Shown: positions 42,541 through 52,178, numbered from the stretch's first letter. The stretch is 64,000 nucleotides of DNA from Verrucomicrobiota bacterium (GCA_028343615.1 JAOLZA010000005.1:1-64000), one strand, 5' to 3'. The notes: generated by a model from the letters alone, not told the origin. Numbers and translations: made by a program.

Positions 42541-43121
42541 AAATTATTTTGGCTTCACAATCGCCGCGTCGGCAGGAGTTGCTGCGACAGATGGCCGTGC
42601 GTTTTCGAGTGGTAACACTGGAGGTGGAAGAAGTACACGGACGCGGGCGGGCGGCACGTGCTATTTGCAAACGCAACGCCTTTGCCAAGGCGGAGGCGGT
42701 GGCCCAACAGTTTCCAAAGCAAACAGTGCTTGGCGCGGATACCTTGGTGCATTTGGACGATGATTTGCTTGGCAAACCCCAGAGCCTCGCGGAGGCGAGG
42801 CGGATGCTTAGGCGGCTGAGCGGGTGGACGCATCAAGTGACCACCGCTTGCGCATTGGTGTGCGGCCGCCGAAAAAAAGTTTTTTCCGTCACCACGCGCG
42901 TGACGTTTCGCGAGTTGTCGCTCAAACAAATCAACGCTTATCTGCGTGTCGTGCCGGTGTTGGATAAGGCGGGTGCATATGCGGTGCAGGAAAAAGGTGA
43001 GTGGATTGTGGAGGCACTGCATGGTTCGTTCACCAACGTTGTGGGGCTGCCAGTGGAGCGGTTAGGGGCTGAATTAGCAAACTGGGCAGCGTGGTTTGAC
43101 ACTCCCGCGGGCCATCCGTAG
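42537..43121 (+). CDS. maf: Maf-family nucleoside triphosphate pyrophosphatase
   Basis: Maf enzymes hydrolyse dTTP, UTP and modified pyrimidine triphosphates. The 194-residue protein has ILASQSPRRQELL (about 4-16), the GADTLV motif and the KAGAYAVQEKG segment with the conserved Lys/Asp. The GTG start at 42537 is in the DUF1802 stop. A longer ORF from 42426 is rejected because the family begins at the SQSPRR strand. Confidence 0.9.
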   Translation: MKIILASQSPRRQELLRQMAVRFRVVTLEVEEVHGRGRAARAICKRNAFAKAEAVAQQFPKQTVLGADTLVHLDDDLLGKPQSLAEARRMLRRLSGWTHQVTTACALVCGRRKKVFSVTTRVTFRELSLKQINAYLRVVPVLDKAGAYAVQEKGEWIVEALHGSFTNVVGLPVERLGAELANWAAWFDTPAGHP

Positions 43122-43133
43122 ACTTTGCAGCCC

Positions 43134-44705
43134 ATGCGAGTACTTGTTTGCGATAATGTTTCTCCGAAAGGCGTAGCCTGTCTTGAAGCCAAGCCGGAGT
43201 TGGATGTGGTGGTAGTGGACGGCGGGTTGACCGATGAATTGCTGGCCGAGGCCGAAGCGATCATTGTGCGATCGGCCACCAAGGTGACGCCCACGGTGAT
43301 GGATAGAGCACCCAAGCTTCGCGTGGTGGGTCGTGCTGGGGTGGGGGTGGACAACGTGGACGTGGATCACGCCACCAGTCAGGGCATCGTGGTGATGAAC
43401 ACCCCTAGCGGCAACACCATTTCGACTGCCGAGCTGACCTTCTCGATGATGATGGCGTTGGCGCGCAAAATCCCTCAAGCCCACATGTCCATGAAAGGCG
43501 GCGAATGGAATCGCAAAGCGTTCGCGGGCACAGAGCTTAGCGGTAAAGTGCTAGGCATTTGTGGGATGGGCCGCATTGGCGCGCAAGTGGCGCGGCGGGC
43601 GATTGCCTTTGGGATGCGCGTCTTGGCTTACGATCCATTTCTTTCGTTAAGCAAAGCACGCGAGTTGCAGGTGGAATTACTGGAGCAGGGAGAGCTTTTC
43701 GCGCGATCCGATTTTATCACCGTGCACATGCCGCTCACCGATCAAACGCGGGACATGATCAACACCGAATCCCTCGCGGGAATGAAAGATGGGGTGTACC
43801 TCATCAACTGTGCTCGCGGCGGCATCATTAACGAAACCGATCTCGTGACCGCAGTTGAAAGCGGCAAAGTGGCTGGAGCGGCGATGGATGTTTACGAAAC
43901 CGAACCGTGCCCTGAAGATTCTCCGCTGCGCAGTTTGCCGGAGATCGTAATGACCCCCCACCTTGGCGCGAGCACGAAGGAAGCGCAGGAAAGCGTGGGT
44001 ATCGAGGTGGCTGAAGCCGTCATCGATTATCTTGTCACCGGTACGATTCGCAATGCGGTGAACATGCCTAGCCTCGACGCCACAACCTACGAGGCCGTGA
44101 AGCCCTACATTTTGCTTGGCGAAAAACTTGGTCGCCTCGTGGCCCAACTCGCACCGCAACGCAATGACCATGTGAAAATCACTTACGGTGGCAAAGCAGC
44201 CGAAGTGCCGGCGGATCCCGTGACTCGTTGCGTGCTCAAGGGCTTTCTCGAGCAAGCCGGAGGTGCGGAGGTCAATCAAGTAAACGTTCGGGCACTGGCG
44301 AGTTCGTTGGGCATTCAAGTGGAGGAAGTGAAAGCGCACGAGGGCCCTGACTATGCCGAGTGGATGCATTTCGAGGTGCGCGCGGGTGACACAAAGGCTT
44401 CGGCGGCCGGCACATTTTTTGGCAGCCAACCCCGCATCGTGCGTCTTAATGGCCGTAATGTGGAGTGCGTGCCCGAGGGAGTTCTTTTCATAATGAATAA
44501 TAAAGACAAACCGGGTATGGTGGGGTATATTGGATCACTGTTGGCCGAGCATGAGGTGAACATCGCGAGCATGAGCCTTAACCGTGACGAGGAAGGCGGT
44601 GAAGCATTGACGCTATTGAACCTCGACCATGCGCCATCCGTGGCGTTGCTGGAACAAGTGGCGGCGGATCCGGACATTTCAAATGCAAAAGTGGTGATAC
44701 TCTAA
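43134..44705 (+). CDS. serA: D-3-phosphoglycerate dehydrogenase
   Basis: SerA catalyses the first step of serine synthesis. The 523-residue protein is the long (type I) form: catalytic domain with GICGMGRIGAQVA (NAD-binding), RGGIINETDL, the catalytic His in PHLGASTKEAQ (about residue 275), then the ASB domain and the C-terminal ACT domain (about 455-523, VLFIMNNKDKPGMVGYIGSLL). ACT domains usually mediate serine feedback. ATG at 43134; a TTG nine bases upstream is possible. Confidence 0.94.
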   Translation: MRVLVCDNVSPKGVACLEAKPELDVVVVDGGLTDELLAEAEAIIVRSATKVTPTVMDRAPKLRVVGRAGVGVDNVDVDHATSQGIVVMNTPSGNTISTAELTFSMMMALARKIPQAHMSMKGGEWNRKAFAGTELSGKVLGICGMGRIGAQVARRAIAFGMRVLAYDPFLSLSKARELQVELLEQGELFARSDFITVHMPLTDQTRDMINTESLAGMKDGVYLINCARGGIINETDLVTAVESGKVAGAAMDVYETEPCPEDSPLRSLPEIVMTPHLGASTKEAQESVGIEVAEAVIDYLVTGTIRNAVNMPSLDATTYEAVKPYILLGEKLGRLVAQLAPQRNDHVKITYGGKAAEVPADPVTRCVLKGFLEQAGGAEVNQVNVRALASSLGIQVEEVKAHEGPDYAEWMHFEVRAGDTKASAAGTFFGSQPRIVRLNGRNVECVPEGVLFIMNNKDKPGMVGYIGSLLAEHEVNIASMSLNRDEEGGEALTLLNLDHAPSVALLEQVAADPDISNAKVVIL

Positions 44706-44715
44706 AGAAGACACA

Positions 44716-45702
44716 ATGAAACATTGGCACAGGAAATTTTTAGCGGTCGGTATGTTGTCGGGACTGGTCTTATCGGCGGCAGTGCCTACCGGGCGCGTCG
44801 TGGCCACGGGCGTGGGTTTGGCAGTTTATGAATCGGAGTTGGATGCAGCCTACCGACGCTATGTGATGGCACAGGCAACACTCGGCGTTAATGTTTCGCC
44901 CCTTGTGGAAAAGGCAATTCAAAAACAATTGCTCAATGATTTGATTATGCAACGATTACTGGACCGGCGTGCGCAAGCGGGAGATCGCACCAAATCTGAA
45001 TCGGATGCTGGGAAGCAATATAATGAGTTGAAAAGCACATTTCTTACAGACGATGCGTTTCGCCTTCACTTGGAATCCAAAGGCATGACCTTGGCGGTAT
45101 TTCGCAAGCAATTACGGATTGAATTGTTGGCTGACACCGTGGCGCGTCGCGAGCTGCAATCCAGAGTGCAGGCTAAGGAAAGTGATTTGCTCAAGTTCTT
45201 CAACGATCGTAATGCGAAGGGCCAATGGAATGTGCCTGAACAGGCGAAGGTGGCAGAGGTGTTTATTTCTCTGGTGGATCCCTCCACAAATCTCAGGCTA
45301 AACCCCGATGCCCGCGCAAGCAAACAGGCTCTTGCTGCCAAGGTGTTTGCGAAGGCGGCGGCAGGTATTGATTTCAAGCAGTTGGTTAAGGAGTTTTCAG
45401 AGAACCCTCTCACCAAGCAGGTGGACGGCGAGTTGGTCCTGGTGGCTGGGCAGGTGGAGGCGAAGGTTGAGAAATCGGTTCTAGCACTGAAGGTGAACCA
45501 AATTTGTGCGCCGGTGGAATCCGAGCAGGGTTTTCATATCGTGAAAATGCTCGAACATAAGCCGGCTCGAAAGAAGGCTTATGCCGAGGTGCGCAACGAC
45601 ATTCGCAAATATCTCCAGACCGAGTCTTATAGCAAGGCGTTGCCGGTTTATTTCAAGCAGTTGAAAAAGGAAAGCAGCGTGCGAGTTCTGTTGGCCGATT
45701 AG
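44716..45702 (+). CDS. periplasmic SurA-like peptidyl-prolyl isomerase
   Basis: The 328-residue protein has a signal peptide (ending near AAVPT), a helical N-terminal chaperone-like domain similar to SurA_N/trigger-factor type, and a parvulin domain (about 170-290, QAKVAEVFISLVD and VDGELVLVAGQ, EQGFHIVKMLEHKPA). The parvulin-type isomerase may act on outer-membrane proteins in the periplasm. The stop codon overlaps the convergent DUF1844 gene by a few bases. SurA, PrsA or PpiD relationship cannot be decided. Confidence 0.83.
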   Translation: MKHWHRKFLAVGMLSGLVLSAAVPTGRVVATGVGLAVYESELDAAYRRYVMAQATLGVNVSPLVEKAIQKQLLNDLIMQRLLDRRAQAGDRTKSESDAGKQYNELKSTFLTDDAFRLHLESKGMTLAVFRKQLRIELLADTVARRELQSRVQAKESDLLKFFNDRNAKGQWNVPEQAKVAEVFISLVDPSTNLRLNPDARASKQALAAKVFAKAAAGIDFKQLVKEFSENPLTKQVDGELVLVAGQVEAKVEKSVLALKVNQICAPVESEQGFHIVKMLEHKPARKKAYAEVRNDIRKYLQTESYSKALPVYFKQLKKESSVRVLLAD

Positions 45703-46190
45703 GAATACTTTTTCACAAATCGCTTACGGCTGCCTTCGTCCTCTTCTTCACCTTCAGTTTTCTCGGTTGATTCAGTGGTTGCTTCGGCTTCCTTGGTTGC
45801 TTCGGCTTCCTTGGTTGATTCAGTAGTTGGCGTTGATTCACTGTCGGCTTCCAGAGTGTTCTCGTCTTCGATGGGTTCCTCGGGCGTTTTGCCCGCAGCA
45901 GTCACATAAGCCATCCGCAAATCCTGCAGGCTACGTTTCACCAGTTGCTGTTCTTCGATGCTCAGTTTCTCAGCGTTTTCATTCAGCAACTCCAACTGTT
46001 GAATCACCAACTGCACGCGCGCCAAATCCACTACCGGCTCACCCGTAGCCGGAGCTTTCACCTTGCCCAGCAAATACGCAGCCGATTGTACCAGATTCAT
46101 CAGGCACTCCATGAAAATGGCGGCGGCAACTTCAGCGGGAGTTTCAGGTCCGCGTTGAGGGGGCATATCCACATTGTCCATGCGCGTCAT
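45699..46190 (-). CDS. DUF1844 family protein
   Basis: The 163-residue protein has the DUF1844 helix FMECLMNLVQSAAYLLGKV near its start and then DLARVQLVIQQLELLNENAEKLSIEE. The C-terminal half is a low-complexity Glu/Thr/Ser/Lys-rich tail with a repeat of KEAEAT. The DNA for the tail contains an 18-base tandem repeat at 45773-45830. Function unknown. Reverse strand, convergent with the SurA-like gene; divergent from the coiled-coil gene. Confidence 0.75.
   Translation of the reverse strand: MTRMDNVDMPPQRGPETPAEVAAAIFMECLMNLVQSAAYLLGKVKAPATGEPVVDLARVQLVIQQLELLNENAEKLSIEEQQLVKRSLQDLRMAYVTAAGKTPEEPIEDENTLEADSESTPTTESTKEAEATKEAEATTESTEKTEGEEEDEGSRKRFVKKYS
45773..45830. repeat. 18-base tandem repeat in the DUF1844 tail
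   Basis: Two near-identical copies of the unit TTGCTTCGGCTTCCTTGG and flanking GATTCAGTGGTTG / GATTCAGTAGTTG, encoding the repeat KEAEAT in the low-complexity C-terminal tail. The length is variable-prone by slippage. Confidence 0.6.
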
Positions 46191-46212
46191 CCTGCGCCCA
46201 ATCGACCACCAC

Positions 46213-46240
46213 GGCCATCAAAAAATGCAATTTGATGGCC
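46213..46240. other. perfect 10-bp hairpin in a divergent promoter region
   Basis: GGCCATCAAA (46213-46222) pairs exactly with TTTGATGGCC (46231-46240) around an 8-base loop. It lies between the divergent DUF1844 and coiled-coil genes. No T-run follows on either strand, so it is not a terminator; an operator or an mRNA structure is possible. Confidence 0.6.
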
Positions 46241-46259
46241 AAAGCGTGTGGCAACACTG

Positions 46260-46288
46260 TTCACAACTGGGGTAAATCCTGTTAACAT
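46260..46288 (+). promoter_or_regulatory. candidate promoter of the coiled-coil gene
   Basis: TTCACA (46260-46265) and TAACAT (46283-46288) are separated by 17 bases and lie 56 bases upstream of the ATG at 46344. Confidence 0.4.
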
Positions 46289-46343
46289 TTTTTAATGACT
46301 CCCACTTGTCACGAGGCTAAACCTCTCGCAGAGTCCGTCCACC

Positions 46344-47390
46344 ATGAAGGACACAAAGACAATCGCCATCGTAGTGCTGGTGGCCATCACAACGGGCCTC
46401 GGCATTTTTTCCGCCGTCAACTACAACAACCTCGACGGCAAGCTCGGTGCTCGCGATAAGGAATTTCAGAAAGTGAAGGCCGAGCGCGACATTAAGATCG
46501 AAGAGCTCGAGCAGACGGCCGAGCAAGTGGTAAATCTCAAGGGTCAGCTTGACACGACTTCTCAAGAACTGACCACCGTGAGTCAGGTGAAGGATGAATT
46601 GGTAACCGCCCAGACCGACTTGATCACCGCCAAGACCACGTTGGAAACTGAGAACACAACTCTCAAGCAAGAACGCGACGGCTTGCAACTAAAGCATAGC
46701 ACTGAGATTGGTTTGGTTGAAGAAAAATTGCTGTCGACGCAAACCCAACTGGACGCCAAAACCGCCGAGCTGATCACCGCTTCTACGTCGTTGGTCGAAG
46801 CCAAGACTGCCGCCGAAACGGCCACCGAAAAAATCACGGAGTTGACTGCTAAGATGGATGATTTCAACGTGCAAAAAGGCGCGCTGCAAACACAGATCAC
46901 TGGCTTGAATAATAAGATTACCGAGACCACCACCAAACTGGAATCCGCCGAAGGCGACCGCGTGTTTCTATTACGCGAGCTAAATCGCTTGGAAGGTGAA
47001 AAAGCCAAGTTGGTGGAACGCATGAACAACGTCGATTTTTTGGCCGAGCAATTGAAGACCATAAAATCCCGCATCGCCGAAGCCCGCCGCCGCCGTTGGC
47101 GCGAGATGGGCGTGGGCCCAAACGGTGGCAAGCATGCCGCGCGCAGTACTTACAACCCCCGCAAAGCTGCCCAATTGGCTGCCAATAAAACGGAGCCTGC
47201 CGACACCAAAAAAGTCCACTACGAGCTGACCGACGGAGATCTCTACATTGATGGCAAACTCGTGAAACCTGAACCAGTGAAGCAACCCGAATCCACCACG
47301 GATCCCGAAGCTCCCGTATTCCCCGAAACACCGGTTGTGCCTGCCCCCGCCGCGCCCGAGGCGCCAGCACCGGGCAACGACAACAAGTGA
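46344..47390 (+). CDS. membrane-anchored coiled-coil protein
   Basis: The 348-residue protein has one N-terminal transmembrane helix (about 8-25, IAIVVLVAITTGLGIFSAV) and a long heptad-rich coiled coil (about 30-240, Lys/Glu/Leu/Thr repeats), a short basic stretch RRRRWREMGVG, and a Pro/Ala/Glu-rich tail. The tail PEAPVFPETPVVPAPAAPEAPAP could span the envelope or bind partners. No family was recognised. It overlaps moaA by four bases (GTGA). A membrane-tethered scaffold is the best guess. Confidence 0.65.
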   Translation: MKDTKTIAIVVLVAITTGLGIFSAVNYNNLDGKLGARDKEFQKVKAERDIKIEELEQTAEQVVNLKGQLDTTSQELTTVSQVKDELVTAQTDLITAKTTLETENTTLKQERDGLQLKHSTEIGLVEEKLLSTQTQLDAKTAELITASTSLVEAKTAAETATEKITELTAKMDDFNVQKGALQTQITGLNNKITETTTKLESAEGDRVFLLRELNRLEGEKAKLVERMNNVDFLAEQLKTIKSRIAEARRRRWREMGVGPNGGKHAARSTYNPRKAAQLAANKTEPADTKKVHYELTDGDLYIDGKLVKPEPVKQPESTTDPEAPVFPETPVVPAPAAPEAPAPGNDNK

Positions 47391-48457
47391 GCGAATCGAA
47401 AGAGTTGGTCGATGGCTTAGGCCGCCATATGCGTGACTTGCGCATTAGCATTACCGACCGTTGTAATTTCCGCTGTCTCTATTGTCTTCCTGAGACCGAA
47501 GAGGCAGCGAATTTTTATCGCCGAAAATCGACTGGCTCCACCGATGCACCGAAGCTCATTCAGCGCGGGTGGAAGCCACGCTCCCACTTTCTCACGTACG
47601 AAGAAATCACCCGCGTTGCCCGCATTGCCACCAACTTGGGTGTCACCAAGATTCGCCTAACCGGTGGTGAGCCCCTCCTGCGCCGCGCCGTGCCTAGGCT
47701 CGTCCACCAGCTCTCCGAATTGGAAGGCATAGATGACCTCGCCCTCACTACCAACGGGTTTCATTTTGATAAACATGCTGGAGATCTGCGCGTCGCTGGC
47801 TTGCGCCGAGTGACCTTCAGCCTTGATTCGCTCGACCGCGATAATTTCAAAAAACTCACCGGACGCGATGGTCTCGGCGAATTACTCGCCGCTATCACCC
47901 GCGCGCGGGAATTGGGATTCGCACCCATAAAAGTTAATGCCGTGATCATTCGCGACCTCAACGATCACGAACTCGAAGCACTAGCCCAATTCGCGCGTGA
48001 GGAGGCTATTACGATGCGCTTCATCGAATTTATGCCACTTGATTCTGGTCGCGCGTGGCAACGCGAACACGTTGTCACCGGCCGCGAAATCCGCGAGCGC
48101 CTCCTAGCCGCCTTCGATCTCGAACCCGCTGGGATGGAACACGCCGCCGCCACCGCCACCCGCTGGCGGTTCAAGAACGGTAAAGAAGGACAGGGCGAAA
48201 TCGGTCTCATTACCCCCGTCAGCGAACCTTTCTGCGGCCAATGCAACCGACTGCGTCTCACCGCCGACGGTAAAATCCGCACCTGCCTTTTCAGCCTCCA
48301 TGAGCATGACCTTAAACCTCTCCTCCGCGGCAACGCCACCGACACTGGCATCACTGATTGGCTCCAAGCCGTCGTCTTAAAAAAAGAACCCCACCACCAC
48401 ATCGGCGAAAACGATTTCGAACAACCCGAACGAACTATGAGCGCGATTGGCGGTTAA
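47387..48457 (+). CDS. moaA: GTP 3',8-cyclase (molybdenum cofactor synthesis)
   Basis: MoaA is a radical SAM enzyme that makes the first intermediate of molybdopterin. The 356-residue protein has the SAM cluster motif CNFRCLYC (Cys26, Cys30, Cys33), IRLTGGEPLLRR, and the C-terminal second cluster with FCGQCNRLRLTADGKIRTC. The ending GG is the known essential MoaA tail. Between LYCLPE and LTYEEI there are about 30 residues of insertion (residues 36-68), normally shorter. The GTG start overlaps the preceding gene. No moaC or other moa gene is next to it. Confidence 0.9.
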   Translation: MSESKELVDGLGRHMRDLRISITDRCNFRCLYCLPETEEAANFYRRKSTGSTDAPKLIQRGWKPRSHFLTYEEITRVARIATNLGVTKIRLTGGEPLLRRAVPRLVHQLSELEGIDDLALTTNGFHFDKHAGDLRVAGLRRVTFSLDSLDRDNFKKLTGRDGLGELLAAITRARELGFAPIKVNAVIIRDLNDHELEALAQFAREEAITMRFIEFMPLDSGRAWQREHVVTGREIRERLLAAFDLEPAGMEHAAATATRWRFKNGKEGQGEIGLITPVSEPFCGQCNRLRLTADGKIRTCLFSLHEHDLKPLLRGNATDTGITDWLQAVVLKKEPHHHIGENDFEQPERTMSAIGG

Positions 48458-48505
48458 ACAGTTGGCGGCTTGCCGTGAGGGCTCCTTTTCTTCATTATCC
48501 CGCTG

Positions 48506-49405
48506 ATGCGATATATTCGCGACATTCTTCGCGAGCATGCGGAGGCCAACCAACCTGTTATCTCATGTGAGTTTTTTCCCGCGAAAACTCCCGTGGGCGA
48601 ATCGACGTTGCTTGAAAAGATTGCGCCGCGGCTTAAGGCGATCAATCCCGCGTTTTTTTCCGTGACCTATGGCGCGGGCGGAAGCACGCGGGATAAGACG
48701 CTCGACATCGTGGAAACACTCCAGCGCGATCAAGGCATGCCCACGATGGCGCATCTTACATGTGTGGGGTCCACGCGCGAGGACATCGGCAGATTTCTTG
48801 ATGAGGCGCATCGGCGTGATATTCGTAACATCCTCGCGCTGCGTGGCGATCCGCCGCCGGGGCAGGAAAATTTTGTGAAACCAGAGGGCGGCTTTGAATT
48901 TTCGCGCGAACTCGTGAGCTACGTGCGTGACCACAACGACTTTACCATCGGTGTGGCCGGGTTTCCCGAGGGGCACATTGCGTGCACGGAAGGGCGCGAG
49001 GTGGATTGGCAAAGACTACAGGCGAAGGTGGATTGCGGTGCGGATTTTGTGATCACTCAACTTTTTTTTGATAACGCGGATTTTTATGCATTCCGCGATT
49101 ATCTACGCGCGCGTGGGGTAACGCAGCCGATTTTGGCGGGCATTATTCCCATTTTGAGCGGTGGTCAAATCCAGCGCTTTACCAAAATGTGCGGCTCCAA
49201 GCTTACGCCGGAGATCACGGAAACGCTTGCGAAGCTGGGCGATAATGACGCGGCGGTTGCGGGGTTTGGTGTTGATTATGCCACGCGGCAGTGCGCCGAT
49301 CTCATTGCCAATGGAGTAGAAGGATTGCATTTTTATACGCTCAACAAATCGCGCGCAACGGTTCAAATTGTACAGAACCTCAACCTTGCCTCACGCGTCT
49401 CATGA
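48506..49405 (+). CDS. metF: 5,10-methylenetetrahydrofolate reductase
   Basis: MetF makes 5-methyl-THF for methionine synthesis. The 299-residue FAD enzyme has the start VISCEFFPAKTP (catalytic Glu in CEFFP), SVTYGAGGSTRDKTL, LRGDPP and FVITQLFFDNADFYAF. The length is typical. The stop overlaps the coaE ATG (ATGA), giving a four-gene run metF-coaE-glgB after moaA. Confidence 0.93.
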   Translation: MRYIRDILREHAEANQPVISCEFFPAKTPVGESTLLEKIAPRLKAINPAFFSVTYGAGGSTRDKTLDIVETLQRDQGMPTMAHLTCVGSTREDIGRFLDEAHRRDIRNILALRGDPPPGQENFVKPEGGFEFSRELVSYVRDHNDFTIGVAGFPEGHIACTEGREVDWQRLQAKVDCGADFVITQLFFDNADFYAFRDYLRARGVTQPILAGIIPILSGGQIQRFTKMCGSKLTPEITETLAKLGDNDAAVAGFGVDYATRQCADLIANGVEGLHFYTLNKSRATVQIVQNLNLASRVS

Positions 49406-49989
49406 ACACGCGCGTCATCGGTATTACCGGCGGGGTGGGGATGGGCAAATCCACCACCGCCAAGCTGCTTCGTGAGCAGGGTGTGCCGGTGGTGGATTCC
49501 GATGACCTAGCGCGTAGAGTGGTGGCGGCCGGTGAACCGGCACTGGCAGAGATTGCTGACACATTCGGCGCGGAATTTCTGAATGCCAAATGCCAACTCG
49601 ATCGCGAAAAAATGGCCGGGCATATTTTTGGCAATGATGCTGAACGCAAAAAGCTTGAGGCCATCATTCATCCCCGCGTTCGGGAGCGTTGGATGGTGCA
49701 AATGGAAACTTGGCGTGCGGATAATATACCGTTGGGCGTGGTGGTGATTCCATTGTTGTTTGAGGTGGGGGCGGAAGGGGAATTTGATTCAGTAATTTGC
49801 ATAGCATGCACAGCCAACACTCAACGTGAACGTCTCCACGCGCGGGAATGGGACGATGCCCAAATCGACGCGCGCATCGCGGCTCAGATGGAGGTGACTA
49901 AAAAAATCAAGCACGCCGATCAAGTGGTGTGGACTGAAGGGGACATAAGCCTCTTGCGCGAACAACTCCAACGCATTTTTGCGGGATGA
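49402..49989 (+). CDS. coaE: dephospho-CoA kinase
   Basis: CoaE phosphorylates dephospho-CoA in the last step of CoA synthesis. The 195-residue protein has a P-loop GGVGMGKST (10-18), VVDSDDLARRVV and the lid IACTANTQRERLHARE. ATG at 49402 lies in the metF stop; a longer ORF from 49291 overlaps metF and has no homology. It ends in an ATGA overlap with glgB. Confidence 0.92.
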   Translation: MNTRVIGITGGVGMGKSTTAKLLREQGVPVVDSDDLARRVVAAGEPALAEIADTFGAEFLNAKCQLDREKMAGHIFGNDAERKKLEAIIHPRVRERWMVQMETWRADNIPLGVVVIPLLFEVGAEGEFDSVICIACTANTQRERLHAREWDDAQIDARIAAQMEVTKKIKHADQVVWTEGDISLLREQLQRIFAG

Positions 49990-52178
49990 TTATTTCCGAA
50001 GCTGAGTTTGAAGCAATCACGCACGGGCGGCACGCCGCGCCGCACGAGTTACTGGGGATGCATCGGATTGAGGGCGGCGGTGTGGTAGTGCGCGCACTGT
50101 TGCCACTGGCGAAGGGAGTGGTGGCTGTGCCGGTGCACGAGCCGTCTAAGCCAGTCATTGCGCTGCGCCGCGTGGGCGAGTCGGATTTGTTCGAGGGTAT
50201 GCTGGAAGAAGAGAATGACATTTACGCATATGATCTTGCCATCACGTGGGGCAGTGGTGAGCAATGGCGCACGCGCGATGCGTTTTCGTTTTTGCCAACC
50301 ATCAGCGACAATGATTTGTATTTGTTCAACCTTGGCGATGAGCGACGCATTTACGAAAAGCTTGGCGCGCATCCGCGTTGTATTGACGGCGTGCACGGCA
50401 CGAGTTTTGCGGTTTGGGCACCCAACGCGCAGCGCATCAGCGTGGTGGGTGATTTCAACGGCTGGGATGGCCGTCATCATCCGATGCGAATGTTGGGACA
50501 ATCAGGCGTGTGGGAGCTCTTCGCGCCGGGTTGTGGGGTGGGCAGTCATTATAAATTCCAAATTTTAACGGCCGCCGGCGAGCTGCAGGAGAAGACCGAT
50601 CCTTTCGGCTTGTTCTTCGAAATCGCGCCCAAAACTGCTTCGATTGTGTGGGATAACAGCCGCTTTGCGTGGAACGACGCGGATTGGATTCGCCAACGCG
50701 AAGATGTCGAACCGCGTTCGCAGCCGATGAGTATTTATGAAGTGCACCTCGGTTCGTGGCGGAAAAAGGCGGCGGGCGAGTCGTACAACTACTGCGAGTT
50801 GGCGCCGCGCTTGGTGGATTATCTGTGTAAAATGGGATTCACGCACGTGGAATTTATGCCGGTGGCCGAGCACGCGTATTATCCTTCATGGGGATATCAA
50901 GTTACGGGATTTTACGCGCCGAGCAGTCGCTATGGTACGCCGGAGGATTTTCAGTTTCTCGTCAATGCCCTGCACGAGGCGGGCATTGGCGTGTTTATCG
51001 ATTGGGTGCCCGCGCATTTCCCTAAGGATGACTGGGCACTGATGCGTTTCGATGGTACGCCGCTTTTTGAGCATCCGGATCCTGAGCGCGGCGAGCATCC
51101 GGATTGGGGTACGGCGGTGTTTAATTACGGCCGACCCGAGGTTAAGAATTTCATCGCCGCAAACGCGCGTTTTTGGTGCGATGTGTTTCACGTGGACGGC
51201 TTGCGCGTAGACGCGGTGGCGTCGATGTTGTACCTCGATTATTCTCGCAAGGAAGGCGAGTGGACGCCGAATATCCACGGTGGCAATCAAAACCTCGAAG
51301 CGGTGGAGTTGCTGCGTCACACCAACCACTTGGTGCACAGCGAATTTCCCGGCGTGGTCACGATGGCCGAGGAATCGACTGCGTGGCCAGGGGTCACCCG
51401 CGATACGAGCGCCGGCGGCCTTGGCTTCACGTTCAAGTGGGATATGGGTTGGATGCACGATACGCTCAAGTTCTTCCAAAAAAAAACCACGCAACGCGTC
51501 GCGCAACAGGATAAGTTTACCTTCGCCTCGCTGTACCGCGGTCAGGAAAATTATTTACTCCCGCTCTCGCACGACGAAGTGGTCCACGAAAAGCGCTCGC
51601 TCATCGGCCGTATGCCCGGCGTGGGCGCGGAGCTTACTGCAAATATGCGGTTGCTCTTCGGCTATCAATGGCTGTTCCCCGGCAAACCACTTCTCTTTAT
51701 GGGAGGCGAAATCGGCCAGCACATGGAGTGGAGCGAAGACGCCGAAGTGGAGTGGGAGTTGTTGGAGGAAAACGAATTGCACGTCGGTTTGCAACAATGG
51801 GTGGTAGACCTCAATCATCTTTACCGAGACGAGCCCGCGCTATGGGCGGGCGATTATTTGGAAGATGGCTTCTACTGGATTGACAACGCAGACCACGCTG
51901 ACGGAGTGGCCAGTTTCGTCCGTCAAACTCCCGACTGCTCGCGCCAAGCGTTGGTACTGCTCAATCTCGGCAACGCCTCGCACGCGGGCTATCGCATCGG
52001 CCTCCCGCGTGCGGGTTGGTGGCGTGAGGTGCTCAATAGCGATTCTGAACATTATGGCGGTACGAACCTCGGTAATAACGGCGGCGTCGATTCACAGGAA
52101 ACTCCGTGGCACAGCCATCCGTGGTCCGCGGAATTCAATTTGCCGCCGTTGAGTTGTTTGGTGTTTTTGTGTGATTGA
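49986..52178 (+). CDS. glgB: 1,4-alpha-glucan branching enzyme
   Basis: GlgB introduces alpha-1,6 branches in glycogen. The 730-residue protein has the N-terminal glucan-binding beta domain (about 15-100), the CBM48 domain (HGTSFAVWAPNAQRISVVGDFNGWDG), the GH13 barrel with catalytic Asp in GLRVDAVASM (about residue 409), Glu in MAEESTAWP (about 462) and Asp in SHDEVVHEK (about 530), and a C-terminal beta domain. It is a complete long-form branching enzyme. It overlaps coaE by four bases. No other glg genes are in the window. Confidence 0.94.
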   Translation: MIISEAEFEAITHGRHAAPHELLGMHRIEGGGVVVRALLPLAKGVVAVPVHEPSKPVIALRRVGESDLFEGMLEEENDIYAYDLAITWGSGEQWRTRDAFSFLPTISDNDLYLFNLGDERRIYEKLGAHPRCIDGVHGTSFAVWAPNAQRISVVGDFNGWDGRHHPMRMLGQSGVWELFAPGCGVGSHYKFQILTAAGELQEKTDPFGLFFEIAPKTASIVWDNSRFAWNDADWIRQREDVEPRSQPMSIYEVHLGSWRKKAAGESYNYCELAPRLVDYLCKMGFTHVEFMPVAEHAYYPSWGYQVTGFYAPSSRYGTPEDFQFLVNALHEAGIGVFIDWVPAHFPKDDWALMRFDGTPLFEHPDPERGEHPDWGTAVFNYGRPEVKNFIAANARFWCDVFHVDGLRVDAVASMLYLDYSRKEGEWTPNIHGGNQNLEAVELLRHTNHLVHSEFPGVVTMAEESTAWPGVTRDTSAGGLGFTFKWDMGWMHDTLKFFQKKTTQRVAQQDKFTFASLYRGQENYLLPLSHDEVVHEKRSLIGRMPGVGAELTANMRLLFGYQWLFPGKPLLFMGGEIGQHMEWSEDAEVEWELLEENELHVGLQQWVVDLNHLYRDEPALWAGDYLEDGFYWIDNADHADGVASFVRQTPDCSRQALVLLNLGNASHAGYRIGLPRAGWWREVLNSDSEHYGGTNLGNNGGVDSQETPWHSHPWSAEFNLPPLSCLVFLCD

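Noticed and set aside
46213-46240. Perfect hairpin as a transcription terminator
   Set aside because: Neither strand has a T-run after the stem, and both flanking genes start, not end, on this side.
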